A DNA stretch of 64,000 bases, from NCBI GenBank assembly GCA_958510825.1, contig OY294050.1:8905340-8969339 (forward strand), in the 5' to 3' direction. The position numbers were made by a program, and so were the translations under genes. The notes under the pieces are model-generated. The model saw nothing but the letters and a program-made list of their open reading frames with translations. It searched no databases and had not been told where the DNA came from. The stretch is from Brachypterus glaber (Eukaryota > Arthropoda > Insecta > Coleoptera > Kateretidae). Of the stretch, positions 46,136 through 58,803 are shown in pieces. Every line of letters starts with the position of its first letter. Positions within the stretch are counted from its first letter, which is position 1.

Positions 46136-46365
46136 ATTGGTTGCTTTTTTTAGTTAATTAGATACAGCGCCCCTTTTTGCGTATTAAATGCATTTATTAA
46201 ATAAACCTGTACGAAAAGTTTAATTTTTCGGTCTAGGCCGCAAAAGTATAATAGTCGACTTTAATTGGTTGATTGATATTTAAACTGCTGACATTTAAAT
46301 TCTAACCTCAAATTTGTTGTCAAAAATACAATGTATTTATTAATATATTACAATCGAATAATAAA

Positions 46366-46496
46366 TAGTGTATGACACACGGACGAAAACTGTTTTCAAA
46401 GCGATTACGGGGATTGCCATCTGAGCTTGGGGAGCGAGGTTGGAAACCGTAATCGCCCTAAAACATTATTTTTCGTCCGTGTATCATACACTAATA
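46366..46496. repeat. Foldback repeat (TAGTGTATGA arms)
   Basis: TAGTGTATGACACACGGACG and CGTCCGTGTATCATACACTA, with inner GCGATTACGG/CCGTAATCGC. Confidence 0.85.
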
Positions 46497-46666
46497 TTTT
46501 TTGATTAATAACGTGTTGTATTGCAGACATTAATCTTTAAACTTAAATTACTCAGAGCAGGCTGTTTTAATTTGCTTCAAATAATTAGTGAAAATGGATA
46601 CCTAGGTACATGTTTCATTAATCATACTTATTACTTTACGAAAATTAACGAGCCATTTTTGATATA

Positions 46667-46930
46667 CAGGGTGATCAGTAACTGGCATGCCAACATTTAA
46701 GAGGTGATTCTACATCCAAAAATATCAAAAAGGTACCTATAAAGATGGTCCGGAAATGAGTGCTAAGGGAGCAACGGCTCTTTAAAATTGTACTAAAAAT
46801 AAGGTTTTTAATTAATAACTCCGGTACCCTTTAGGCTAGAGTTACGAGGTTTTACATGTATACTAGTATTATAAAGGACAATTAGTTTATTTTAATTAAC
46901 TAATTATGTTAATATAGATTCCTTGAGTAA
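46667..46930 (+). mobile_element. Left half of a CAGGGTGATCAGTAACTGG element
   Basis: Begins after TA with CAGGGTGATCAGTAACTGGC and runs through TTAATTAATAACTCCGGTAC. No right end found, so truncated. Family members: 4455-4995 and 58804-59712. Confidence 0.8.
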
Positions 46931-47384
46931 AAATTCAGGAAAAAAAATCCAAATGTACCAGCGCGGTCTCTATGTTAGTATGACAACATTTTGTATACAA
47001 TACACACATTGCCGTATTTAATATCACAAGTAAAGTATCAAATACCAATGGTGTATATAAATAAAAGATATGTGTTAACAAATAACATTCAGTATTAAAA
47101 ATACAACAAAGTTTTCTGAGTGCAGAAGAGAAATAAAAAAGATGATAAAATAAATTCTGAATCTACATAAAACGGGTAAACCTGGTAAACACGCCTAGTA
47201 ATAAATAAAAATAAATCTAAACATAATTAATTTAAAATACAAGTAGGTATTTTTAATTAATTATTTTTAGTAATATTTTTATCTCGGGCGTTCAATCTAA
47301 GTTAATTAAATTAAAAGTGGTGTCTTGCATTAAAATTCACACCATACAGATTTAAACTTGGTTCGTATATTAAGGCATAAGAAC

Positions 47385-47507
47385 ATAAAACATAAGAATG
47401 CGATGCCGTGATTGGCTTACAAGATACATAGCGGCACATCAAGCCAATCACGGCATCGCATTGTTATGTATTATGTTCTTATGCGAGCCTGTGAATAGGC
47501 ACTTACT
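47385..47507. mobile_element. GGCCTATCC-family MITE, copy 4
   Basis: A long inverted pair: CATAAGAATGCGATGCCGTG and CACGGCATCGCATTGTTATG, ending GCGAGCCTGTGAATAGGC. Confidence 0.82.
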
Positions 47508-48040
47508 TATTTATTAATGTTTATACAACATAAAGATTATACAAGCCCACAAAAAATATAGGAAGAGTATTTTCACGTACGACGTGCACGAAGCTATTTT
47601 CAGATCCATATTTTTTTTGGCCCATTTTTAGGTATATTTTTCGTCAGAATTATATTCTCCGCAACCCTCTCCCCCATTAGCAACAAAAACACCAAACAAA
47701 CAAAAAACCAAAACAAACCAATGAATTAGGTCGTGTGACTTTGGACGTGAAAATAGCCACTTCGAAAAATAAAAACGTCCATTAGGTAATATACATATTT
47801 GTTATGTATTTTTGGATGCAGAAAAATAATTTGACTGTGAAAAACTCGCTGAAGCCAATTTTTAAAAGATTGTATGTGCAGTTTTCTCTGCTCTTCAAAT
47901 AAGAGTGGTTTACTGATGAACAAAAAAAGAAAAATTCGATTATAGAGACCCGATATCCCAATTTATATAAATTGATTAAACTAATAAGTATTACCTAATA
48001 GTCCAGTCAAATTATATGTTGTAAATTGCAAAAAAATCCA

Positions 48041-48520
48041 TACACTGTAAAAAGTGATAAGTGTAAATTTTAAGCAGTTATCCTTGTGAGGAAATATTGA
48101 ATTAATCTCATATAAGCAAATTTACAAAAAACTGTAATAATGCTTAATTTTTCATGTTATTTGTAAATTTTAAGTTAAACCACAGGTTAGGTTGTAAAAT
48201 CCCTTAGAAAATACAAGAAGTGCTTGTAACAATAGGTCGAATTCACAGTAACATTAAAAAACACAGAACAACTGTAAAAAAGATGTGAAAAGACGATGGT
48301 AATACAGTCAAATGCTTTAAATTTACAGAAGTCCGGCAAATTAAATTAGTTTGACTGTAATATTTATTACAATTTACAGTCACTATAATTAAAAATTAAG
48401 GTATTTTTACAATCGTTATTTAAAAATACAGTTAAGCTTTAAATAAACTATAACAATTGTTGGCAATAAATCGTCTACAATAATTGCGGGAAAACTGCTT
48501 GAACTGTTTTTTCAATGCAC
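48041..48520. repeat. TTTACAGT-rich repeat
   Basis: Recurrent ACTGTAA and TTTACAGT words with weakly inverted ends (CACTGTAAAAAGTG.. / ..AACTGTTTTTTCAATGC). Probably a decayed transposon. Confidence 0.5.
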
Positions 48521-48592
48521 GGGCTGATATTTTAAAGGGCAATTGTGGATGGTAACGGAACACTCCTGTTAGTTTTTCACCAGGGTACGTAT

Positions 48593-48728
48593 TCTTGACT
48601 TATAGGGAGTAGAACCTCTGATAGAACAACGCTTAGAATATAACACATAGTGTTGAAACGAATCGAGTACGATCACAACCTCAGACTCGTTCTATCAGTG
48701 GTTCTATTGCCCTAAAGTCAAGAGTGGG
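48593..48728. repeat. Foldback repeat (TCTTGACTTATAGGG arms)
   Basis: TCTTGACTTATAGGGAGTAG and inverse CTATTGCCCTAAAGTCAAGA, with inner TGATAGAAC/GTTCTATCA. Confidence 0.8.
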
Positions 48729-50149
48729 TGCCCAGCTGACTTGCTTAAAGGGTGTCCGCCATCTTGAATTTTAGTGGTGAATGCGATTATCTCGGTTAAT
48801 ATGCCTCTTAGGATAAAAATTCATATTAATCATTTTGTTAAGAAGGAAATTTTCAACAATTTTTGTTTGGATCATTTTTTTATTAGGTTTATTAATAACA
48901 ATCGAATTATATTCAAAAATAGCCATGTTGGGGGTGAAATTGTTTTTTTAGCGTTACGGAACTCGCCCTCTGTAATCAAAATACCTTTAAAAATTAAAAA
49001 TATATGAAAGTTATAGAGAATTTCAAAAGGTACAAGTTTGTTCATTCGTCCTTAGATGAATAATTTGGCTGAAATATCGAAAAACCCATTTTCACTATTT
49101 CCTCGTTATTTGACGGGACTATATAATATGCTTTCAGGAATTTTCCGAGACAATGTAAGAATGGCCCAATTAAGGGAGAGAAATTAATAACATATTGATT
49201 TATAAAATAATGTTATGAGGAAATTGTTGCCATTTTCGAGCTCTCATAAAGTAGACTGGAAAAAATATATCCGGTAAGAATAAAGTGCAATTTAATTAAA
49301 TACCGGCTAGGCTTTAAAGTACAATGAATTGTAATGACATTGCAATGTCTCGGGAACATTTAGCCTTGACAGCTAATTAACAGAACTTCACCCTGCCTTA
49401 TTATTGAAATTTAGTGTCTTCGCAATTAAATTTTGATACAAATATTATATTTTTTTTTTCGTAAATACACTGTTTTCTAGATATTGACGTTTAAATTTCA
49501 AAAAATTGTGTTTTAAATAAAAGCCTTTTTTAAGCACTATAAAACATGTCGCACTAGTTTGATATTTTTTTTTCACACTCGTGTGATATTTATGTATGGA
49601 GGTTTGCCTAATTTTATTTAGATATTTAACTCGTAGATTCTACGAATTTTATTCACCTTGTTTTATAAACCATTTTCCACCTTTCACCACAGCCTTTTAT
49701 ATCTTTTAAGTGTTTTAATCCAAATATTTCTTTTTTTTCATGTCAAAAATAGAAACTATAGTCGTTACTATTTTGACCATTACTGTCTAGTCTAGACAGT
49801 CTAGAACTTATAAAAATTACTTAATTTTGTATTTAGTTTCCTTACATTATATAAAAAACATCAAAATACACAGTATTTTTCTTATGAAATGTAAAACAGT
49901 ACAATTTTACTGTCTTATATGGCACCATAACCACAGAAATCTATTTAATAAGTAAACTCAAGTTTGAATTTATTTAGGAATAGGCAACCCATTAAACATC
50001 TATGTATTGCATTAAATATAAAACCAAGAAAACTAAAGCTAAATGAAAATCATATTTCCTACATATTATGTATATATTATATAAATTTGTATGCTCTTTA
50101 TAATTATTTTGTGCTTTGCTTTTCTTAAAAATTAATATAAAATAGAGAA

Positions 50150-50280
50150 TAGTGTACATAACTCGTTGGAAAGTGTATTTCATACTCATACTCGTGAGGT
50201 TTCCTCACTCGCCTATCGGCTCGTTCGTAAACCTTCCCACTTGCGTGAAATATGTTACTTTCCACACTAGTTATGTAATA
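50150..50280. repeat. Foldback repeat (CATAACTCGTTGGAAAGTG arms)
   Basis: ACATAACTCGTTGGAAAGTG and CACTTTCC-like inverse ACTTTCCACACTAGTTATGT, with inner CTCATACTCG/CTCGTTCG segments. Confidence 0.75.
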
Positions 50281-50767
50281 TACTATTTCGGGGTTGTGCC
50301 CTTGAACACTTTTAATATGAATGTCGAGAACTATAACATGTCCAGAATACAGCCAAATCTCACTAAACCCACTTTTACATGAGAAGGGAGCGAAGTCCTT
50401 CCACATCTTTTTCAGTGCCTTAAAGAAAAAATTTATGTCTGAGTAATTGAGGTTAATTTTTTTTGTGAACCGGTGTAATCTTTAATAAACCTAAATATTA
50501 TATAGATGGTATTTTTTAGTGTTTCGTGCTTAGTTGGTTAGCAGAATTAACGAATTATCGATTAGTTGACTGTTTTTGAAACCGGACTTGTCCGGATCTT
50601 TTATAGAAGCATAAAATTTTATCTTATCTGACTAATAATGTCAGCAAAATTTGATTACAATATTAAAGAAAAGATTATGATTTTTATGTTGGTAATAATT
50701 ATTAAAGATAATAACATTTTCATTCTCCCCTTTACGAAATATTACTTTTTTATCTTGATAAGAGAAT

Positions 50768-51190
50768 GGAGCTCTCTACAACTAGAATTATGAAACAAAA
50801 GACGTCTACCCTATCTCTATCTCATTTGTGCTATACTTTCCAGCCAACCAAATAAATACTGTATTTGTTTTTCATACAACAAATACAGTATTTATTTGGT
50901 TGGCTGGAAAGTGTAGCACTGAGCGGCACGAACGAACATAGCTAATGTGAATCTGTAGAATAAGATAATTCTACTAAAATTTAGATGGCGACAGTAATTT
51001 CTTTAATAAAAATAAATAGTTACACCTTTCGCCCGGCCAAGTAAATATTGCATTTGTTCAACAAAGAACAAATACAGAATTTGTTTGGTTGGGTGGAAGT
51101 GGGAGTGTATGTATGTCGTCTATCCTTTTTGGGTAAAACTTTTGTCCCTGTCTAATCTAACGGGATAAATCGCCATTGAAAGCGAAACAT
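50768..51190 (+). mobile_element. Repeat unit with internal palindrome, copy 1
   Basis: Starts GAGCTCTCTACAACTAGAAT, holds a strong palindrome (50838-50922, CCAGCCAACCAAATAAATAC and inverse) plus a weaker one at 51030-51112, and ends TTTTGTCCCTGTCTAATCTA. Copy 2 lies at 51604-52390. Confidence 0.75.
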
Positions 51191-51346
51191 GCTAGGTGGT
51201 CGGTTGGTAGGTGGTTGCTAGCTATGAAAATTTTCATGCCCTGGACAAAAAAATAAAAAAAACGCCAATAACACATCTTCAGTTATTATAGAAATGCATT
51301 TTTTAATTAATTTTTTATTGTTCTTTGTAAATTATGCCTTATTCAA

Positions 51347-51471
51347 GTTTGTTTGTTTGTTTGTTTAACCTTGTACTATTCTACTTAATTAAGCATCCGC
51401 TAAGTCCAGGACTTGTGTGTGCTAGTAGTAGAGAGAACCACCGGTTTATACTGACTTTCTAACCAGTTTCT
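51347..51471 (-). mobile_element. tRNA-derived SINE, copy 4 (tail half only)
   Basis: Keeps the (CAAA)n tail and body (AGTCCAGGACTTGTG) but lacks the tRNA-like head. It lies between the two copies of the repeat at 50768-52390. Confidence 0.85.
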
Positions 51472-51603
51472 GGTAACTATTTTTTAGTACAAGCTTTAAA
51501 AGTAGCCATTATTTGTATAGTTTTTAATTCTTAAAACTAATGTTTTTTTTTCATTTTGCAATATGAGTTAACATGTTATTGCAAAACACAGTACATTTAA
51601 TAG

Positions 51604-52390
51604 AGCTCTGTACAACTAGAATTATGAAACAGAAGACGTCTACCCTATCTCTATCTCATTTGTACACGGCACGCCACTACCAACTTAAATAAATTAAAAA
51701 AATATTGCATTTTTTTTCAATTTTTTTCAACAATTACCGTTGATTTTTGTAAATAAAGCTAAAGAAATGAATATTTTTGCTAAGAAATAAAACTGATGAT
51801 TTAATAGTAAAATAAAGAATGAAATATAATCCCTATTAATTGTTCTTAGGTTGATTGCTTAAACTGTTTATTTATTTACAAAACATAACTTCAAATATGA
51901 AAAGGTAAATAAATAAATTATTTAATGTTTATCATATTTATTATTAACTATATATTATTATTATATATTTTAATATCGTTACCAGTTTCTACATTTCAAG
52001 AAATTAATTTTATGACGAGCGTTATTTCTGTTATAGCTACCAAAATGCCAAGATGTTTTTACAAGGGTTGCAAAAGTCCAAACGAATTTCGCCTAGGCTT
52101 TAAATCTAAGGTATAAAGAAAGAACTTACCTTTCGTAAACAATATCAAAACTCGTAAAAGTACTATAATAGTCAATAAAAACACAATATTTAGTAAAACA
52201 CACAAAAAACTGAAATCAAAACAATATCAAACGCAGCTCACACAATGACAGTGGCTAAAGAAAATGGCGTTACTGACAGTGCAGCCAACACAAAACCTAG
52301 GAGATTTTTTTTTCTTTATGTTGGTGATATTACTTCTATCCTTTTTGGGTAGAACTTTTGTCCCTGTCTAATCTAAATGGAAAAATCTCC
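51604..52390 (+). mobile_element. Repeat unit, copy 2
   Basis: Begins like 50768 (GAGCTCTGTACAACTAGAAT ... CTATCTCTATCTCATTTGT) and ends like 51190 (CTATCCTTTTTGGGTAGAAC), with different interior. A short frame inside (51925-52116) reads MPRCFYKGCKSPNE, faintly like the start of a THAP zinc finger, but is too short to call. Confidence 0.65.
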
Positions 52391-53512
52391 ATTTGGCTTA
52401 AAAACTTTTTAACTAAATATTTAAATGGGAAAAATTATCTGTTTTATTGAATATAATAAATCTTAAAAATGAAAGAATTTTTTCGTTTATAAGTTAAAGT
52501 AAATACTTAAGTATAAACACGTTGCGAAGTGATTCTAAAAATAAAAATACTCTGAAACCAGCTGATTGCTCCTATTTTAAAAATACTGAAACAGCGTTGA
52601 ACATTAGTTTGGATATTTACTTCAATTCATTCGAAAGGACCCTGCACATTTACCAGCCCAATGACTAGATCAAATTCGATATTAGAAAGAAAAAAAATAC
52701 TAAACTTTGACGCAGTTCAGTGTCCCATGCGGAGTAGATGAAGAAATCACATTCTTACCCATTAATTAATTATGGGATTAAAGGGGTGAGTGCGGTTTTC
52801 TCGCTAAATATGCATCTTAAGATAAAAATGCATATTACCAATTTTGTTAAGGAGCTAATGTCCAACTAAGATCATTTTTTTAAAAGTTGCTTTACCATTG
52901 ACATACCGGTTGCCTACACTCAAAGCGCAAAATTCAATTTTGCGCTTGCTGTCATGGTAACAAGCAGAAAAGTAAAATGCTAAGAAATAGGTTATTTTTC
53001 GGTCTGAAAACTTCATTTGCTTTTGTAGAAATGTTAACTTTTTAGATCGTAGAAAAATAACTATTCCATGTTAGGCGCAAAACCACTTTTGTGAAACATC
53101 ATAGTAAATATTTTTTAAAGCGTAATTACGCATAATATAATGGGTTGAAACAGCTAATTGATTGAATGAAAACGCGAACCTAGTCATGCAATAATTTTAA
53201 ACACAATAGACATTTTTAATAAGAGCTTACTTTAACTTAACTATAGGATTAAAGCTCTATACCATTATTATAATAGGTGTAGTCTCATTTGTTATTGGGT
53301 ATACTATAGTATTATATCTAATGTGGACTGCCACCAGAAGAGGGCCCTTATCGTCGGTATATATGGGAAAGGGGAGGGGGATGTCGTGCAGAGAGTAATT
53401 CCGTGCATTTAAATATCTAAAATTTTGTTATTTAAAAAAATAAACCATTTGCGCTATATCGTAATACAACTGTAAACATCGGTCCGCCATTTAGTTGAGA
53501 TTGCAACCTGCG

Positions 53513-53722
53513 TTGTGCGATTATAAAGTGCCGAACAGTTTGAAAAGAAAATACTCTTCGTTTGTAGCCACGCCTCTGTTAGAGTTGTGCGCGACAAGCC
53601 CATATGATTGCTAGGTACAACAGCTCGGTGGCCAGTAAAACTCACACAGCTTTCTTGCATTTTACTCATCGCTAATGCCAGTTTTGCATTAAAAAGTGTT
53701 CGGCACTTTATAATCGCACGGT
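53513..53722. mobile_element. 210-bp MITE
   Basis: Terminal inverted repeats GTGCGATTATAAAGTGCCGA and TCGGCACTTTATAATCGCAC. The minus-strand open frame over it is accidental. Confidence 0.85.
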
Positions 53723-53954
53723 AAATCTTAAGATAATACAAAATCAAGTATAATTTAATTATTTAACTGTAATCTTCTAATAGTTTTAATTTTACAGCAG
53801 GCTGTTGTAGGTATTGCATATAAAATATGAAGGAGAAAAATTCAGCAAAATCTCCTAAACTATAGGCGACAATATGTGCCTTTTTCTGACGGAGGAACAC
53901 ATATAGTTTTTCCATTACTTAATTAGAAAAATAAAATTTTAGTTAATTAAAAAC

Positions 53955-54012
53955 AAGCCGTGAAGATATGCATTCTATTATATACTATTCACAGTAAATG
54001 GTATATTGTATT
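53955..54012 (-). repeat. Shared motif TACTGTGAATAGTATATAAT, copy 2
   Basis: Inverse of the motif at 57649-57716. Confidence 0.65.
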
Positions 54013-54565
54013 TTAACAAAAATAATTTAAAAAAAATAAATAATAATACATTTTTTTTTTCAAAAGATCTTTTTGAAGTTAGAAATTAAACGTACTTATA
54101 ACGTATTTTTAACTTAAAAATCTAACGTTATATTAACGTTTGTGACTAACGTTAGATTCTTACGGACATTTGCACATATTTTATAACGTACTTTTATGCA
54201 CTTTTCTAACATTAAAAAAACGTTATTCTAGCGTTAAATTTCTACTAGGGTACCTACATAAAATAAAATTCTTAAAAAATTAGTATTCAGTGGCATTTCA
54301 GACCATTAGTTTAGTTAAGAATAAACGTATCTACCACTGAAACGCAAATACAAACCCACTCTAGGCATAATCTAACCATTTAGTTTTATTAAATATAATA
54401 AAATCACAAAATTTAAAACATTAGTATTCAGAACCCGAATTTTACATTCTTGTAAAGCCATTAAGAATAATCAATGTTGGCAAACGTGTAAGTATACACG
54501 GTGTATTTCTGAAGGAAAGTTGTATATTCTAGATTTTAAGTTTACACGGCCACTAATGTATTAAG

Positions 54566-54697
54566 AACTTTCACTTTGGGGTTTAGACCGTGTTGATGGA
54601 TTTTCACTTTCCGACGGTTCGTCTCTTACTGCTAGAGACATCTTTAGGGATTAAAGTGAAAATCAACACGGTCTAAACCCGAAAGTGAACGTTTTTT
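54566..54697 (-). mobile_element. Solo Penelope-derived unit with decayed hammerhead
   Basis: Inverted arms AGAACTTTCACTTTGGGGTT.. and ..AACCCGAAAGTGAACGTT enclose, on the minus strand, the same 3' segment as the element at 38914-39458. There is no coding sequence. The hammerhead-like part at 54611-54649 reads CTAAAGA and GAACC, two core changes that should kill activity. Confidence 0.8.
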
Positions 54698-54740
54698 GGT
54701 AGTATTCTCTATACATCTATAACTATTAGGGTGGAAAAAG

Positions 54741-54786
54741 TCCAAAATGATCAAAATTTGCGTTACGTAATACTTGAACGTTCCCT
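54741..54786 (+). mobile_element. Half copy of TAA-flanked MITE
   Basis: Matches the right arm of 7688-7831 (ATGATCAAAATTTGCGTTAC), ending CGTTCCC followed by TAA. Confidence 0.75.
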
Positions 54787-54794
54787 AACTAAAA

Positions 54795-55275
54795 AATTCT
54801 GAACTTATGAAAGTGATCAAATTTGTCTAAGGGTCCTAATTGAGCCCCTAAAATTCGTAAATCATAAAAAATCGTTGAAAATGGCCTGTAATTTTTATAT
54901 AAGTGAAATATTAAAAGGGCTTGAATACTTTTTTTTTCCTTTTGAGCATACAAAACTATGTGCCAAATTTTAAAAGCATCAAAAGATTGGTGCCGAAAAT
55001 CCGCCAAAGTCGCTCCTCCTCCACTAAAATTTCGAGCATAAATGTGAGTCAAACGGTAAAAAAATAAACAGATTGGACTGAATTTATTTTTATTTAATGC
55101 ATTCTAATATTTATTTATAATATTAAAATGCTTAAACTAAAAAAAACGACCCAAACGCCGAAGAAAATTTCAAGCCCTTTATATTTTTCACTTATACAAA
55201 ATTTACAGACAATTTTCAACGATATTTTCATATTTTCAGAATTTTATAGTTACACCTAAATAAAAATTTTAAGAT
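54795..55275. repeat. Foldback repeat sharing sequence with 9420-9640
   Basis: The left part contains ATAAAAAATCGTTGAAAATG and TGTGCCAAATTTTAAAAGC; an inverted relative (ATTTTCAACGATATTTTC) follows at 55200-55235. Confidence 0.65.
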
Positions 55276-55381
55276 AATAAAAAACATAAGGTCCTACCTA
55301 CACAATTGTATTATTATACAACAAAAACTATACTACTGCATGTGGTATTAATATTTGGTGAAATATCTTTTAGTGTATATA

Positions 55382-56551
55382 CACGGTGTATTTGAAATAT
55401 GGTAGGAAATTTTAACAGGTGATTCTACATGATAAAATATGACAAAAAGTTCCTATAAACATATGTCTAAAAATGCGTCATAAGGGAGCTACGCCCCTTT
55501 GAATTTGGCTAAAAAAAATCGGTTTTTATTCAATAACTCAGGAACCCTTTAAGATATGTTAACGAGGTTTTGCACGTGAATTAATCCTAATAAGGCCCAT
55601 CTTTGTATGTCATTTTCACGTACTTATTTAAACCAGGGGTGTGCGAAACGGGGCGGCCTTATCAGTTTTTTATCCCAAACTTTGTTCTGTGTAACTTTTT
55701 TGCAATTTTATTTTTTAAATATGATTCCTCAGGTCAAAATACATAAAAAAGGTACTCTTGTTGTAACACTGTAGGATTAACCGTTTTCGAGAAAAATTCA
55801 TTTGAAGGTGATATTCCACGGTTCGAGGACGAAAAATTAAATACTAAAATGTTGAAAACCAAAATTTTAATGATGCAGGGTGAATGTACATTAACAACTT
55901 AGAAAAAAACCTCATATACAGGTACTTCCAAAAATCAATCCTAATGGAGCTATGGTCTCCCAAATATGCACCATTTTTAAAGGGCTATGGTAGCTTTAAA
56001 AGCGTTTTTTCGATCCACATGTATGGAAACTTTTTTTCTTAGCTTTTGATGTAGAATAACATTGCAACATTAAAATTTTGGTTTTCGACATTTTAGTATT
56101 TAATTTTTCGTCCTCGAACCGTGAAATTTCACCTTCAAATGAACTTTTCTCGAAAACGGTTAATCCTACAGTATTACAACAAGAGTACCTTTTTTATGTA
56201 TTTTGACCTGAGGAACCATATTTCAAAAATAAAATTGCAAAAAAGTTACACAAAAAAAAGTTTGGGACAAAAAACTGATAAGCCCCCCGTTTCGCACAAC
56301 CCTGGTTGAAATAACTACATGAAAATAACACATAAAAACGGGCCTTGGTAGGATTAGTTGACGTGCAAAACCTTGTTGAAATATCTCAAAGGGTTCCTGA
56401 GTTATTAAATAAAAACCGATTTTTTTTTAGCCACTTTCAAAGGGGCGTAGCTCCCTTATGACGCATTTTTAGACATATGTTTATAGGAACTTTTTGTCAT
56501 ATTTTATGATGTAGAATCATCTGTTTCCGACGCTATTTCAAATACACCGTG
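55382..56551. mobile_element. 1.17-kb long foldback element, copy 2
   Basis: Near-identical in layout to 7867-9042: ends CACGGTGTATTTGAAATA and inverse, flanked by TA, arms about 560 bp. Confidence 0.9.
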
Positions 56552-57177
56552 TATAGGGATTCACCTATAACTATTAATTTTAAGGATAGGTGTGCATATA
56601 TTTCATAAAATATTCGCAATAAGGAATAAAACTGCAGATGCTTGTGCAAAGCGCCAGGTGCATCGCATTTATTATATTGATTAATCATTTTAAAAGATAA
56701 ATTGATAAACTGTGCCATAGGGTTTTGAGTCATTTTGGGAATACTAATAACACAAAATTGACTAAAATATTCTATTAATTACAATAATTAGGCTATACTT
56801 TATACAATAATTTGGCAATAATTACATTAATTTGAAAATTATTGCCTAATATCGAATATGTTTTTGTAAGATTGGTTCAGTGTGCGCTGGAATCAGATTT
56901 AAAAAACTAAAGTGTACAAAAGTTCATATAAGTATAAACTTTTTCTCGATTTTGACGTAAAAAAGGCTATCAAGTCTATTTTTTCACTCGCATTTTTTAC
57001 AAAAATTTGAATATCGTTTTTCTTAAACGGGCTGATTTTTTTATTTGTTTTGGTCTTAAAATAATCCTTAACACTCACATAATCAAAATTTTAAATAATA
57101 AAATACAGCGCACTGTGAGTTGTGTTTCTAACTGCAAAGAGTTTAATATTATTATTATTACATATTATTATTACATA

Positions 57178-57425
57178 CAGGGTTTGGAAACTTCAGGAGC
57201 CAATTCCTCGGACGAAAATAAGAAAAAAAGTTTATATGGACATGTGTCCGAAAATGCTTATTGACGGAGCTACAATTTTGAGGCCCTAAAGAAGGTTTTT
57301 ATTTATTAACTCAGGAACCCTTTGAGATATACCAACGAGGTTTTGCACGTGAACTAATCTTAATAACACCCATCTATTATATTATTTTCATGTACTTATT
57401 TTAACCAGGGGTGTGCGAAACGGGT
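57178..57425 (+). mobile_element. Partial relative of the long foldback family
   Basis: Starts CAGGGTTTGGAAACTTC and contains TTTATTTATTAACTCAGGAA and CCAGGGGTGTGCGAAACGGG, as in the arms of 7867-9042, then stops. Confidence 0.75.
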
Positions 57426-57648
57426 CAAAATGTAATATAATGTAATATATAATGTATAATGTAATTTTTAGAGTCTCAAGTCATTATTTTTTGCAAAAAA
57501 AGTATTATTTTTCAATGTAAAGCATGTTCTTAATGTTGCAGAACAAAATGACATAAAAGTTTATGCGTCTTGAATTTTTTTAGATTATTACGAATATCAT
57601 GTTTTTTGGCAAATAACACAGGCCTGCCAATTTAAACTTATGCTAAAT

Positions 57649-57716
57649 CCAATATACCATTTACTGTGAATAGTATATAATGGAATGCGTATCATTACAT
57701 ATTTTCACGGTTTGTT
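57649..57716 (+). repeat. Shared motif TACTGTGAATAGTATATAAT, copy 3
   Basis: Same as 13556-13640 and inverse of 53955-54012; followed by a TAAAAGCTTTAAAAGATAATG/CATTATCTCTTAAAGC hairpin at 57752-57800. Confidence 0.65.
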
Positions 57717-58159
57717 TGAGTATTATCCGATTATATTGAAACTGAAATCTAAAAGCTTTAAAAGATAATGAAAATCATTCATTATCTCTTAAAGCTTTTA
57801 CATTTTAAATTATAATTTATATGCAAATGCTTTTATAACAAAGGAATTTAATATATGCAAATGATTTTAAATTTTTACCGCAATAAAATTATTCAAGTGG
57901 AAACTGTTTAAACAAAAAAATCAGTATTAAGTAATTGTGAATACAGATGATTTTTAAGAGGTAAAAACCATTGGGTTCTAAATTAAAATTTTGTCTTAGG
58001 CCCCATTTCCAATTTACAAGAAATATATTATATTGATATTATATTTCATAGCGTTTTTTAACGCATAGTTATATATCCAAATAAATAATACATGTGCCTA
58101 CAGAGTGGATACCCAGTGACCGCCGATAGACAGTCACTGAGTATTCATGCCGAAACAAC

Positions 58160-58378
58160 CGTTGCAACGGTCCCATCAAATCTTACGTAAACGGTCCTAT
58201 GAAATCTTACGAAAATCCCATCAATAAGTAGGATAATTGTAGAAAAGACCATCAACTAGATAGGCTTTCATGGTTTTTGATAAACTTTCCTTTTGTCACT
58301 TTGAAATAGGAATTCCTATTCCTTATCCCATAGGATTTTGATAAGATTTGACAGGATCGTTGTTACAGAGCGCTTTGT
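58160..58378. repeat. Dispersed repeat, copy 2
   Basis: Opposite orientation to 6553-6817, with shared ATAGGAATTCCTATTCC and CCCATAGGATTTTGATAAGA. Confidence 0.7.
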
Positions 58379-58803
58379 TTTATTTTGAAAGATAAGACTG
58401 TTTATTGCATTGTAATTTAGTGTAATAGTAAAACTATAAGTAAGTTGAAGTAAGGTTATTTTTCTATAATAAGACCAATCAGAATTAAGGATTTTATCAA
58501 ACCGACCAGTTACAAAGTTTTAAAGGCGGATAAACCAAAGCAAGCTTTCGCTAAAATTTAACAGAGAAGCTAGTTTTAATTTTGTTTTAATAAAATTTAT
58601 TTAAATGCTTTGTTTTACGAATTTTTCTACTTAAACTAGGAGGTAGTTGTAATTTTTTGCAAATTTTTGTTTGAAATCGAGCAATTTCTAAACAAACATT
58701 TGCAAAAAAAGCTACCCGCAGTTTAATTGGCAATATTATTGTCTCGGGATTTAACCTATGATTAAAGTAAAGAAAAATTACTAAATTTAATATTTTTAAT
58801 ATA

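Noticed and set aside
51925..52116. MPRCFYKGCKSPNE, faint THAP-like start
   Set aside because: Only two cysteines and about 20 residues before the frame ends; too little to call a zinc finger.
53454..53747. 97-residue minus-strand frame
   Set aside because: Lies on a 210-bp MITE with perfect inverted ends.
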